DNA of 20,651 bases from an uncultured Paenibacillaceae bacterium (lineage in GTDB: Bacteria; Bacillota; Bacilli; Paenibacillales; DA-C8): the NCBI GenBank assembly GCA_937957685.1, contig CALGAO010000100.1, positions 1 through 20,651 of the forward strand. Direction: 5' to 3'. Positions 14,361 to 20,651 of the stretch are shown here, in pieces. Position numbers and translations under genes: made by a program. A model generated the notes under the pieces. The model was not told the origin of the DNA. It searched no databases and saw only the letters and a program-made list of their open reading frames with translations. How positions within the stretch are numbered: position 1 is the first letter of the stretch; each line of letters starts with the position of its first letter.

Positions 14361-14951
14361 CTAGACGGTGACCCCCCGCACGAACAGGTCCACGCTCTCC
14401 TTCAACAAGCCTTGAAATTCCTCTTCCGTGTAGGTCATGTCGTCATTCATCCTGATCTGCGCCAGACCAAAATTCATATAAAGGAAGGTGACCGCCACCT
14501 TCTCCGGGTCCACGTCACGCAGCTTGCCCTGCTCCTTCATCATGACGAAATATCGGGCAAGCAGATTGCGCAGCACTTCCGGATGCCGACGCGCATGCTG
14601 ATGCAGCTCCGGCAGGTTGCTGCCCACCTTCATGATCACCTGCAGCATCTTGCGATTGCGATACATGATGCGGTGGTAATGCTCGCTGATCATCCAGAGA
14701 TCTTCGTCCAGATTCCCGGACAGCTTCCGGTCGAAGATCGCCTTCATCTCTTCGGCGTAGTGATAGCGATCGATCGCCTTCTCCAGCAGGCTCTGCTTGC
14801 TGTGATAATGCCGAAACAACGTCTTCTCGCTGAATCCGGCCGCTTCTGCGATCTGTTCCGTCGTGACTCCGTCATAACCGAACTCGGCGAATAGCTCGAT
14901 GGCAGCATCCATAATCTTCTGAGCTGTAGCCATCTTCCGCGGTGTATCCAT
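14361..14951 (-). CDS. TetR/AcrR-family transcriptional repressor
   Basis: 196 residues. The N-terminal helix-turn-helix spans about 8-55 (KIMDAAIELFAEFGYDGVTT, EQIAEAAGFSEKTLFRHYHSK), the classical TetR DNA-binding domain. The rest is an all-helical ligand-binding/dimerisation domain typical of AcrR-like regulators. It very likely represses itself and the following MFS exporter: two copies of one inverted repeat lie on its own promoter and on the exporter promoter. The start ATG is preceded by GGGAG at an 11-nt distance. The inducing ligand is unknown but probably an exporter substrate. Confidence 0.92.
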   Translation of the reverse strand: MDTPRKMATAQKIMDAAIELFAEFGYDGVTTEQIAEAAGFSEKTLFRHYHSKQSLLEKAIDRYHYAEEMKAIFDRKLSGNLDEDLWMISEHYHRIMYRNRKMLQVIMKVGSNLPELHQHARRHPEVLRNLLARYFVMMKEQGKLRDVDPEKVAVTFLYMNFGLAQIRMNDDMTYTEEEFQGLLKESVDLFVRGVTV

Positions 14952-14973
14952 TTGTGGTTCAACTCCCGAAAAG

Positions 14974-15024
14974 AATGTCAGTACTGACTGACATTATTAT
15001 ACATCCAATACATTCCACTGTCAA
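14974..15024 (-). promoter_or_regulatory. Consensus sigma-A promoter of the TetR gene with operator O2
   Basis: On the minus strand TTGACA (15024-15019) and TATAAT (15001-14996) are perfect hexamers 17 bp apart. Directly downstream, covering the start point, is the exact inverted repeat AATGTCAGT (14974-14982) / ACTGACATT (14987-14995) with a 4-nt spacer. This fits tight autorepression by the TetR protein. Confidence 0.8.
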
Positions 15025-15033
15025 TCACACCAC

Positions 15034-15061
15034 GAATAATTCATCCATTCATTTCAAATAA
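15034..15061 (+). promoter_or_regulatory. Possible sigma-G promoter of the germination operon
   Basis: GAATA (15034-15038) and CAAATAA (15055-15061), 16 bp apart, partly resemble the forespore sigma-G elements (GnATR and CATnnTA) that control gerA-type operons in Bacillus. The spacing is a little short and the -10 is imperfect, so this is tentative. Confidence 0.3.
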
Positions 15062-15101
15062 TGAAAAAAAATAAATCCATCATCAGCAAGGGGTATGACC
15101 A

Positions 15102-16682
15102 ATGATCACGGTCAGTCATATACTCAGCCGGCTGCTGCGCAGCGGTCAGAGAAGATCTGCCCAGGCGGAGCAATCGATCCACCACCTGCAGGTTCAGGCC
15201 GATCTGTCGGAGGAACTGCACGTAAACGTCGAACTGCTCAGGAACATCTATGCGGATTGCTCCGACATCATCTTCCACGAATTCGTCATCGGCGGGCGCA
15301 CCCGGGCTGTGCTGATCTATATTGACGGACTCATCAATGTCGAAGAAATCGACCGACATGTGCTGGCGCCGCTCCAGCGCGACAATCTGGATGAACACTC
15401 CTTGTCGAATATCCGTCGGACCATTCCCGTTACTTCGATCACGACGGTGAAGACCCCGGTCGATGCCATCGAGGCCATATCCAACGGCAGACCCGTTCTG
15501 CTCGTCGAGAAGGAACCGCAGGGCCTGTCGTTCGGGCTGTCCGAATGGGAGAAACGCGCCATCGAAGAGCCAACATCCGAGTCTGTGCTCAAGGGGCCGC
15601 GGGAAGGATTCATCGAATCGATCCGCACCAATACGGCACTGCTTCGGCGCAAAGTGCGAAGCCCAAACCTGAAGATTCGGATGATTCGCAAAGGCAACTA
15701 TACCAGGACATCGATCGCCATCGCGTATATCGACGGAATCGCCTCTCCCGCTTTGGTCGAGGAGGTGATGCGGCGCCTCCAGCCAATCGAGATCGATGGC
15801 ATCCTGGAGAGTACATACATCGAGGAACTGATCGAGGACAATCCGTTCTCCCTGTTCCCTCAGATGCTTGCGACGGAACGCCCGGATGTCGCCGCCGCAT
15901 ATCTGCTGGAGGGGTGTGTTGTCCTGCTGGTCGATGGCAGTCCCAGCGTCCGCATCGCTCCGATTACGATGTATTCGTTGCTGCAATCGCCGGAAGACTA
16001 CTACGAACGTTACTTTATCGGCTCTGCGATCCGTTGGTTGCGTTACCTGTTCTTCGCCATCTCTCTGCTCGGGCCCTCTCTGTATGTCGCCATCCTGACC
16101 TTTCATCAGGAGATGATCCCGACGCCCTTGCTGCTGACGATGGCCAGATCGCGTGAACAGATCCCGTTTCCCGCCCTTATCGAAGCCCTGCTGATGGAAA
16201 CGATGTTCGAAGCGCTCCGCGAAGCTGGCGCCAGGCTGCCGAAACAGATCGGCTCCGCTGTCAGTATCGTCGGAGCACTCGTGATCGGTCAGGCAGCGAT
16301 CTCCGCCGGCATCGTCTCCTCTCCCATGGTGATGGTGGTGGCCATAACCGGCATCGCCTCTTTCATGTCCCCCCGATTTAACATCGGCATCACCGTACGG
16401 CTGCTTCGCTTTCCCATGATGTTCCTGGCAGGCTTCCTCGGTTTCCTCGGCGTCATCCTGGGGATCATCATCATCCTGAATCACCTGCTTACACTGCGCT
16501 CCTTCGGCGTTCCGTACCTGTCGCCCCTTGCGCCGATGCGAAACCGCGACCTGAAGGATGTTCTGATACGGGTGCCCACCAGGATGAAGGCTGAATATCC
16601 GCACGCGCCCGCAGACAGGAACCACGAGAGACAATCGTCCGATCTCTGGTCGGATTCTGGTAACGGCGATGATAGCACATGA
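15102..16682 (+). CDS. Spore germinant receptor A subunit (GerAA/GerKA family)
   Basis: 526-residue inner-membrane subunit of a GerA-type germinant receptor. A long hydrophilic N-terminal domain (about 1-300) contains the family signature GPREGFIESIRTNTALLRRK. It is followed by about five to six membrane segments (FFAISLLGPSLYVAILTF, AVSIVGALVIGQAAISAGIV, MVMVVAITGIASFM, FPMMFLAGFLGFLGVILGII) and a hydrophilic tail. A subunits oligomerise and work with B and C subunits in the spore inner membrane to start germination. AAGGGG is at 15088-15093, 8 nt before the ATG. The stop overlaps the next start (ATGA at 16679-16682). The germinant cannot be told from sequence, and paralogue naming is not possible. 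Confidence 0.95.
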   Translation: MITVSHILSRLLRSGQRRSAQAEQSIHHLQVQADLSEELHVNVELLRNIYADCSDIIFHEFVIGGRTRAVLIYIDGLINVEEIDRHVLAPLQRDNLDEHSLSNIRRTIPVTSITTVKTPVDAIEAISNGRPVLLVEKEPQGLSFGLSEWEKRAIEEPTSESVLKGPREGFIESIRTNTALLRRKVRSPNLKIRMIRKGNYTRTSIAIAYIDGIASPALVEEVMRRLQPIEIDGILESTYIEELIEDNPFSLFPQMLATERPDVAAAYLLEGCVVLLVDGSPSVRIAPITMYSLLQSPEDYYERYFIGSAIRWLRYLFFAISLLGPSLYVAILTFHQEMIPTPLLLTMARSREQIPFPALIEALLMETMFEALREAGARLPKQIGSAVSIVGALVIGQAAISAGIVSSPMVMVVAITGIASFMSPRFNIGITVRLLRFPMMFLAGFLGFLGVILGIIIILNHLLTLRSFGVPYLSPLAPMRNRDLKDVLIRVPTRMKAEYPHAPADRNHERQSSDLWSDSGNGDDST

Positions 16683-17884
16683 CTCGGAAGGTGGACGCGA
16701 AGCTTGTGATCAAACGAATGAAACTTGCTGTTCGGCTGATCCTGCCTGTCGCGATGCTGACCCTGTCCGGTTGCTGGGACAGCACGGAGGTCAACGATCT
16801 GGCCATCATCACCGCGGTAGGGATCGATCGCACCGAGGATCAGCAGCTGGAACTCACCGTCAAGATCTATCTGATCTCGCCTTCGGATATCGAAGGTTCC
16901 AACGGAATGACTGGTTCAGGGGACACCGGGAGCGGCCAATCGGTCATCCGCTCCGTTAAGGGCACCAGCATAGCCGACGCCGCTTCCAGGCTGCAGCAGG
17001 TGCTCACGCGCAAGGTATTCTGGGGCCAAGCGGAAGTGTTCATGTTCGGAGCGGACATGGCTCGACACGGACTGGATGAGGTGATGGACTTCTTGACGAG
17101 GCAACCCACCATCCGGGAACGCGCGAACGTGTTCATCAGTGAGACTTCTGCCAAGGAAGTGCTGGCGTTGAACCCGCCGATTGAACGTTCCGTTTCCGAT
17201 GCCCTGAGGGAGATGGTGAATCTGCAGACGTGTTCGGGGACATCATTGATGAAACTGTCCCAGATGATGTCCGGCAAGTCCCGGGCTGCCATCGTTCCAA
17301 CGGTGGATATTATCGAGGCGGATTATGAGACACCATTCCCGTATATATCGGGAATCGCCATTGTGAAGAACGGTGCCATGATCGATCAGATCCGTGAAGA
17401 GGACACGCTGGGCATCATGTGGCTCAGAGACATAATCAAACCAAGAAAAACCATCACCCTGGAACCCGGGAAACATCAGTATATCTCCGTTCAATTGATC
17501 AGGGGTCATACCTCGTTGATTCCCTCCATAGAAGATGATCGATGGAAGATCACCGTCCGCAGTGAGTCGCTGGTCAAGATCATCGAGAACACGACGGACC
17601 GAGATTATTCCATCCCGGATCATCTCGATCAGCTGGAAGCGGAACTGGCAGATCACATCAACAGGAACATCAATCAGGCGATTGATCTGGCCCAGCAGAA
17701 ATGGAAAGCGGATATTTATCAGTTCGCCGATGTCTTCCACCGGGCTTACCCGAAGATATGGGCCAGGCAGAAGGATCGCTGGGAGGAGCTCTTCCCGAAA
17801 GTGGAAGTGAAGCTTGAGACGAACGTCATCATAAGGAGGCCGGGAATGACCGGCAAGAACATTTTCAAGCCAGGCCAGAGGTGA
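16679..17884 (+). CDS. Spore germinant receptor C subunit, lipoprotein (GerAC/GerKC family)
   Basis: 401 residues. A basic, hydrophobic signal peptide ends in lipobox LSGC with the lipid-modified Cys at 32. The mature protein starts CWDSTEVNDLAIITAVGID, the hallmark of GerAC-type proteins. The C-terminal domain carries the long helix region LEAELADHINRNINQAID typical of the family. It is expected on the outer face of the spore inner membrane, complexed with the A and B subunits. A second Met at position 14 also gives a good signal peptide, but the ATGA overlap with the A-subunit gene favours 16679. A short Gly/Ser-rich insertion at about 74-85 is unremarkable. Confidence 0.95.
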   Translation: MTRKVDAKLVIKRMKLAVRLILPVAMLTLSGCWDSTEVNDLAIITAVGIDRTEDQQLELTVKIYLISPSDIEGSNGMTGSGDTGSGQSVIRSVKGTSIADAASRLQQVLTRKVFWGQAEVFMFGADMARHGLDEVMDFLTRQPTIRERANVFISETSAKEVLALNPPIERSVSDALREMVNLQTCSGTSLMKLSQMMSGKSRAAIVPTVDIIEADYETPFPYISGIAIVKNGAMIDQIREEDTLGIMWLRDIIKPRKTITLEPGKHQYISVQLIRGHTSLIPSIEDDRWKITVRSESLVKIIENTTDRDYSIPDHLDQLEAELADHINRNINQAIDLAQQKWKADIYQFADVFHRAYPKIWARQKDRWEELFPKVEVKLETNVIIRRPGMTGKNIFKPGQR

Positions 17885-17893
17885 TGTCCAGTC

Positions 17894-18148
17894 ATGGAAT
17901 TTGCGACAATCCTGGGAATAGCAGTGGTTCTGGTGACCATAGCCGTGTTCGAAGGGCGTCAGCTGCGAGCGCATCAACGCAGGGAGCGTTATGCGATGAT
18001 CACCTTGTGTATATTGGGAGGCATATTGGCAGCTATGCTCGTGTACAACCTGGAGATGCCCGGCCCAACCCAATTCATCGAGACGGTGTACCGGCCTCTG
18101 TCAGAGGCCTTCGAGCAATGGGCTGAGGAAAGGAGCTTGCAACCATGA
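17894..18148 (+). CDS. Small two-TM protein in the ger operon (D-subunit-like)
   Basis: 84 residues with two hydrophobic helices (about 4-18 and 34-51) separated by a basic loop (EGRQLRAHQRRERY), then an acidic amphipathic tail. AGAGGTGAT at 17877-17885 gives 8-nt spacing to ATG 17894. Its TGA overlaps the B-subunit ATG (18145-18148), so it is a real member of the operon. Some GerA-type operons encode a fourth, small two-TM D subunit that modulates receptor function, and this gene fits in size, topology and place. Sequence similarity to known D subunits was not tested. Confidence 0.75.
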   Translation: MEFATILGIAVVLVTIAVFEGRQLRAHQRRERYAMITLCILGGILAAMLVYNLEMPGPTQFIETVYRPLSEAFEQWAEERSLQP

Positions 18149-19278
18149 TCGAGAAGGGGAAGATATCCTCCTATCAGCTAGGCAAGATGATGTATCTGGC
18201 CATCATCCCGACAGCTATTCTGACATCACCGGGCATCACATTCCAATATGCCCGGCAAGACTTGTGGATATCGCCGCTCTGGGCATTCACCGGGGTGATC
18301 GTGGTGCTCGTCATCCTTCGGCTCCATCACTGGTTTCCAGGTCAGAGCTTCACACACATCTGGGAGCGCGTCGCCGGCAGAACGGTTGGCAGAACGATCG
18401 GAGCCATCTACTGGATCTTCTACCTGTATGTCAATGGCATCATCGTGCGGGAGTATGGCGAATTCATCGTTGGCGCTTTCCTGCTCAACACGCCTCTCAT
18501 CGTGATTACGGGCAGCATCGTTCTCGTATGCGCCATGGCCGTGCGTGGCGGAGTGGAGATCGTAGGCAGATTTGCCGATCTGTTTCTGCCCGCCTTTATC
18601 GTGCTGTTCCTGCTCATCCTCTTGCCGATCATCCCGGATCTGAATATCGAGCAGATGCTGCCAGTCATGGGACAGGGGATCATGCCTTCGATCACGGGTT
18701 CCTTCGTCCTGCAGATCTGGTTCAGCGAATTGATGACCATATCCTACCTGCTCCCCTATGTCCATGATCATGACAAAACAGGGCCAAGCATCTGGCTGAC
18801 GTTAATCGCGATCATCCTGACCTTGCTCATCTCCAACCTGTTCACGTTGTTGCTTCTCGGTGACCTGACCGGCAGCTATACGTTTCCCTTTCTCATCCTG
18901 GCCAGGTATATCAACCTTCAGGATTTCTTCACCCATCTGGAATCGCTGTTCATGGCTATATGGGTGTTGTGCGCATTTGTGAAGATCTGCGTGTTTTATT
19001 ATGTGACGGTTCTTGGCGCCGCGCAATCGATGGGGCTGTCCGACTATCGGCCGATCGTATGGCCGCTTGGCTTTCTGCTGACCGTATTCAGTTTATGGGT
19101 CGCTCCCAATTATCAGGAGTTGGCCCATGCGATCTCGATGTCCGTCGTATTTGCGATGCTCACCATGTTTCTCGTCCTCCCTGTCCTCCTGTGGTTCATC
19201 GCGTGGCTGAAGACATCGGGATCTCGACGGAGCCAGAGAAGCGATGATGCGCGATCATTGAGAGGATCCTCTCAATGA
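18145..19278 (+). CDS. Spore germinant receptor B subunit (GerAB/GerKB family permease)
   Basis: 377 residues with about ten transmembrane helices, an APC-superfamily amino acid permease fold without ordinary transport function. The opening KGKISSYQLGKMMYLAIIPTA matches the conserved start of GerB subunits (I-S-x-x-Q), and GSFVLQIWFSELMTI and the Pro-rich membrane region are also typical. In known receptors this subunit binds the germinant. AAAGGAG at 18129-18135 precedes the ATG by 9 nt. It is last in the A-C-D-B operon. Its final codons and stop lie within a 32-bp perfect palindrome, so the last residues (about SLRGSSQ) are encoded by the left half of that element. Confidence 0.94.
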   Translation: MIEKGKISSYQLGKMMYLAIIPTAILTSPGITFQYARQDLWISPLWAFTGVIVVLVILRLHHWFPGQSFTHIWERVAGRTVGRTIGAIYWIFYLYVNGIIVREYGEFIVGAFLLNTPLIVITGSIVLVCAMAVRGGVEIVGRFADLFLPAFIVLFLLILLPIIPDLNIEQMLPVMGQGIMPSITGSFVLQIWFSELMTISYLLPYVHDHDKTGPSIWLTLIAIILTLLISNLFTLLLLGDLTGSYTFPFLILARYINLQDFFTHLESLFMAIWVLCAFVKICVFYYVTVLGAAQSMGLSDYRPIVWPLGFLLTVFSLWVAPNYQELAHAISMSVVFAMLTMFLVLPVLLWFIAWLKTSGSRRSQRSDDARSLRGSSQ

Positions 19279-19282
19279 TCGC
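19251..19282. terminator. 32-bp perfect palindrome over the B-subunit stop codon
   Basis: GCGATCATTGAGAGGA and its exact reverse complement meet at a GGATCC centre. The RNA would form a 14-bp stem with a GATC loop. No T-tract follows on either strand, so it is not a standard Rho-independent terminator. It may stop or stabilise transcripts from the convergent genes, or be a protein-binding site. The TGA stop is at 19276-19278. Confidence 0.5.
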
Positions 19283-19299
19283 CTCTCATCAATATGACG

Positions 19300-19337
19300 T
19301 TGAACAAACAACCGCCACAGCCCGGCTGTGACGGTTG
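19300..19337 (-). terminator. Rho-independent terminator of the solute-binding protein gene
   Basis: On the minus strand CAACCG-T-CACAGCC pairs with GGCTGTG-G-CGGTTG (19337-19309) with one internal mismatch and a very small loop. TTTGTT follows at 19307-19302. It lies 15 nt past the stop codon. Confidence 0.6.
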
Positions 19338-19352
19338 CCTGTCAATCATCGA

Positions 19353-20474
19353 TCAATAGACATCCTTCCACTCTGCGATATTGCTTGCGTCGAAACGGAA
19401 CGGCGGACCCAGCATGATCTGTGTCGCGTCACCATCGGCGATCACTTCCTTGGTGCCGAGTCTTCCGGCTTCGAACGTGTCGCCTAGTGCGCCTGTGATG
19501 GTGCCTTTGAACAGGGCATCAGCCGTGTATCCGGCCAGATAGCCGACATCGATCGGGTTCCACAGGTACATCCAGCGCGATACTCCGCTCTCGATGTATT
19601 CCGCCATCTCGCTCGGAAGACCGAGGCCGGTCAGCTCCACCTGACCTTTCAAACCCTTGTCGCTGAGCACCTTGCCGGCAGCGGCGATGCCTACCGTGGT
19701 CGGGGCGATGATCGCCCGGAGGTTCGGATAGGATCTGAGCAGCGCTTCCGTCTCTGATGTGCTCTTGTCGCGCAGGTCATCCCCGTAAGCGATCTTGACC
19801 AGCTTGATCTTGCTGTACTCAGGCTCCTCCAGGACGCGCTTCATCACTTCGATCCAGGTGTTCTGGTTGGTCGCTTGCGATGTGGCGCTCAGGATGGCGA
19901 TCTCGCCCTCGCCGCCGATCATCTCCGAGACGCCTTCGATCAGCGTTCTGCCGATCAGCTCGGGGTCTGCCTGATTGACATGCACCATGCGGCTGGCGCC
20001 ATTAACCGCGGAGTCGAGCGACAGCACCTTGATGCCCTGATTCATCGCTTTCTGCAGGGCAGGCTGCAGGGCATCCGCATCGTTCGCGGAGATCGCGATC
20101 GCATCCACCTTCTGGGAGATCAGTTCCTCGATGATCTGGATCTGAGCTTCCGCAGTAGGCTGATCCGGCGCCCTCAGGATCGCGGTATGACCCAGTTCCT
20201 CCACCGCCGTCTTGAACCCTTCCATCATCTTCTCACCATACGGGTTGCCGGTGTTCTTGAAGATGATGGCGAACCGGCCGGATGCGGCTCCATCTTCCGA
20301 GCCTCCTGAACCCCCTGATGAACCGCTTCCCCCTGTGTTGCCGGAGCCGGTGGCGCTTGAACCTCCCGACCCTCCTGTGCTGCCTGTGTTCCCGCCGCTT
20401 CCGCTGCTGCATGCTGCGAGCAGGGATATGAGCAGCAGGATCACAAGTCCCAGCTTCAGATTTCTTCTCTTCAT
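19353..20474 (-). CDS. ABC transporter sugar-type substrate-binding lipoprotein
   Basis: 373 residues. A lipoprotein signal ends LLAAC with Cys22, followed by an unusually long Gly/Ser/Thr linker (about 23-67). A periplasmic-binding-protein type 1 fold follows, of the ribose/rhamnose/autoinducer-2 group (FAIIFKNTGNPYGEKMMEGF, EELISQKVDAIAISANDADA, APTTVGIAAAGKVL). It would capture a sugar or AI-2-like ligand at the cell surface and deliver it to an ABC importer. No permease or ATPase gene is in view: the gene is convergent with the ger operon, and a putative transposase tail lies upstream. It may therefore be an orphan, or its partners may lie beyond the window. GGGAGGG precedes the ATG by 6 nt. 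Confidence 0.9.
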   Translation of the reverse strand: MKRRNLKLGLVILLLISLLAACSSGSGGNTGSTGGSGGSSATGSGNTGGSGSSGGSGGSEDGAASGRFAIIFKNTGNPYGEKMMEGFKTAVEELGHTAILRAPDQPTAEAQIQIIEELISQKVDAIAISANDADALQPALQKAMNQGIKVLSLDSAVNGASRMVHVNQADPELIGRTLIEGVSEMIGGEGEIAILSATSQATNQNTWIEVMKRVLEEPEYSKIKLVKIAYGDDLRDKSTSETEALLRSYPNLRAIIAPTTVGIAAAGKVLSDKGLKGQVELTGLGLPSEMAEYIESGVSRWMYLWNPIDVGYLAGYTADALFKGTITGALGDTFEAGRLGTKEVIADGDATQIMLGPPFRFDASNIAEWKDVY

Positions 20475-20508
20475 TGTGTTCCCTCCCTGATATTTGATGA
20501 CAGATGGT

Positions 20509-20559
20509 ATACAAAACGGCCAGGCGGCCGTGTTGTATCTGATTCAGCGCCGCACTCAA
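20509..20559 (-). promoter_or_regulatory. Hairpin/operator and weak promoter of the solute-binding protein gene
   Basis: ATACAA-A-ACGGCC (20509-20521) pairs with GGCCGT-G-TTGTAT (20526-20538): 13 positions, one mismatch, loop AGGC. On the minus strand the inner stem is followed by TTTTGTAT, so it could be an attenuator or an upstream terminator. A weak promoter TTGAGT (20559-20554), 16 bp, TACAAC (20537-20532) overlaps the dyad, so an operator is equally possible. It lies 35 nt before the start codon. Confidence 0.45.
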
Positions 20560-20583
20560 GCAGCGACGTGCTCGACTTAGTAC

Positions 20584-20651
20584 CTATCCGAAAACCTCTG
20601 CGCAGCGGAAACAAATCCAGGCGCAGGCAAAATGGAGCATGGCCTCGTAGT
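20584..20651 (-). pseudogene. Possible C-terminal tail of an IS transposase (partial at window edge)
   Basis: Reading from the right edge, the minus strand gives 21 codons, YEAMLHFACAWICFRCAEVF then Gly, ending at TAG (20586-20584). The Y-x-A-M-L-x-F-A-C-A-x-I-C-x-R pattern resembles the C-terminal end of IS5/IS4-type DDE transposases from memory. No terminal inverted repeat can be judged because the element runs out of the window. Too short to be sure. Confidence 0.35.

Noticed and set aside
15054..16634. 526-codon open frame on the minus strand opposite the germinant receptor A-subunit gene
   Set aside because: It is antisense to a clear GerA-family gene, and its composition (many His, Gln, Arg, Asp) is the usual artefact of a complementary frame in GC-rich DNA. 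It has no domain.

Overview
This window looks like a chromosomal segment of a spore-forming Bacillota, most likely a member of the Paenibacillus/Cohnella group. The evidence is a complete GerA-type spore germinant-receptor operon, Bacillus-type Shine-Dalgarno sequences (AAAGGAG, GAGGTGA), moderately GC-rich genes, and intergenic repeat tracts of a kind I associate from memory with Paenibacillaceae. No rRNA, tRNA, CRISPR array, phage module or complete insertion sequence is visible. Possible traces of mobility are limited to a putative transposase tail at the right edge.

Left part (1-7.5 kb). A lone XRE/TPR regulator (109-1317) is followed by a largely empty stretch holding one small membrane-anchored protein (1768-2091). 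Three minus-strand genes follow in the order UvrD/PcrA-like helicase (7491->5245), short-chain reductase (5195->4323) and acyl-CoA synthetase (4088->2502). The reductase resembles Acinetobacter Acr1 fatty acyl-CoA reductase, so the last two could together turn a fatty acid into acyl-CoA and then an aldehyde. The gap between them holds three degenerate copies of a ~70-bp repeat.

Middle part (7.5-15 kb). Divergent from the helicase is a small membrane protein whose N- and C-terminal parts lie in two different frames. A class I glutamine amidotransferase-like hydrolase (8178-8882) follows, with a good sigma-A promoter and a dyad in its leader. A ~290-bp imperfect palindrome built of degenerate ~51-bp units comes next. 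A minus-strand cluster then holds an Atg22/UMF1-type MFS transporter, a P-loop kinase pseudogene and a small two-TM protein, preceded by an SGNH hydrolase gene. The final block is a self-contained efflux module: a TetR regulator, an MFS exporter, and two matching operators placed on their promoters. A 52-bp tandem repeat lies downstream of the exporter, and its fifth copy is the 3' end of the exporter gene itself.

Right part (15-20.65 kb). The germination operon reads A subunit, C subunit (lipoprotein), small D-subunit-like two-TM protein, B subunit. Its genes overlap by ATGA or are closely spaced, and it ends in a 32-bp perfect palindrome covering the last stop codon. Convergent to it is a sugar-type ABC solute-binding lipoprotein with no transporter partners in view. 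A hairpin/operator-like dyad and the putative transposase tail lie upstream of it.

I did not find a convincing new defence or biosynthetic system. The most unusual material is the structured repeat DNA between genes, the Acr1-like reductase/ligase pair and the decayed genes. Family assignments rest on motifs and memory, not on searches.
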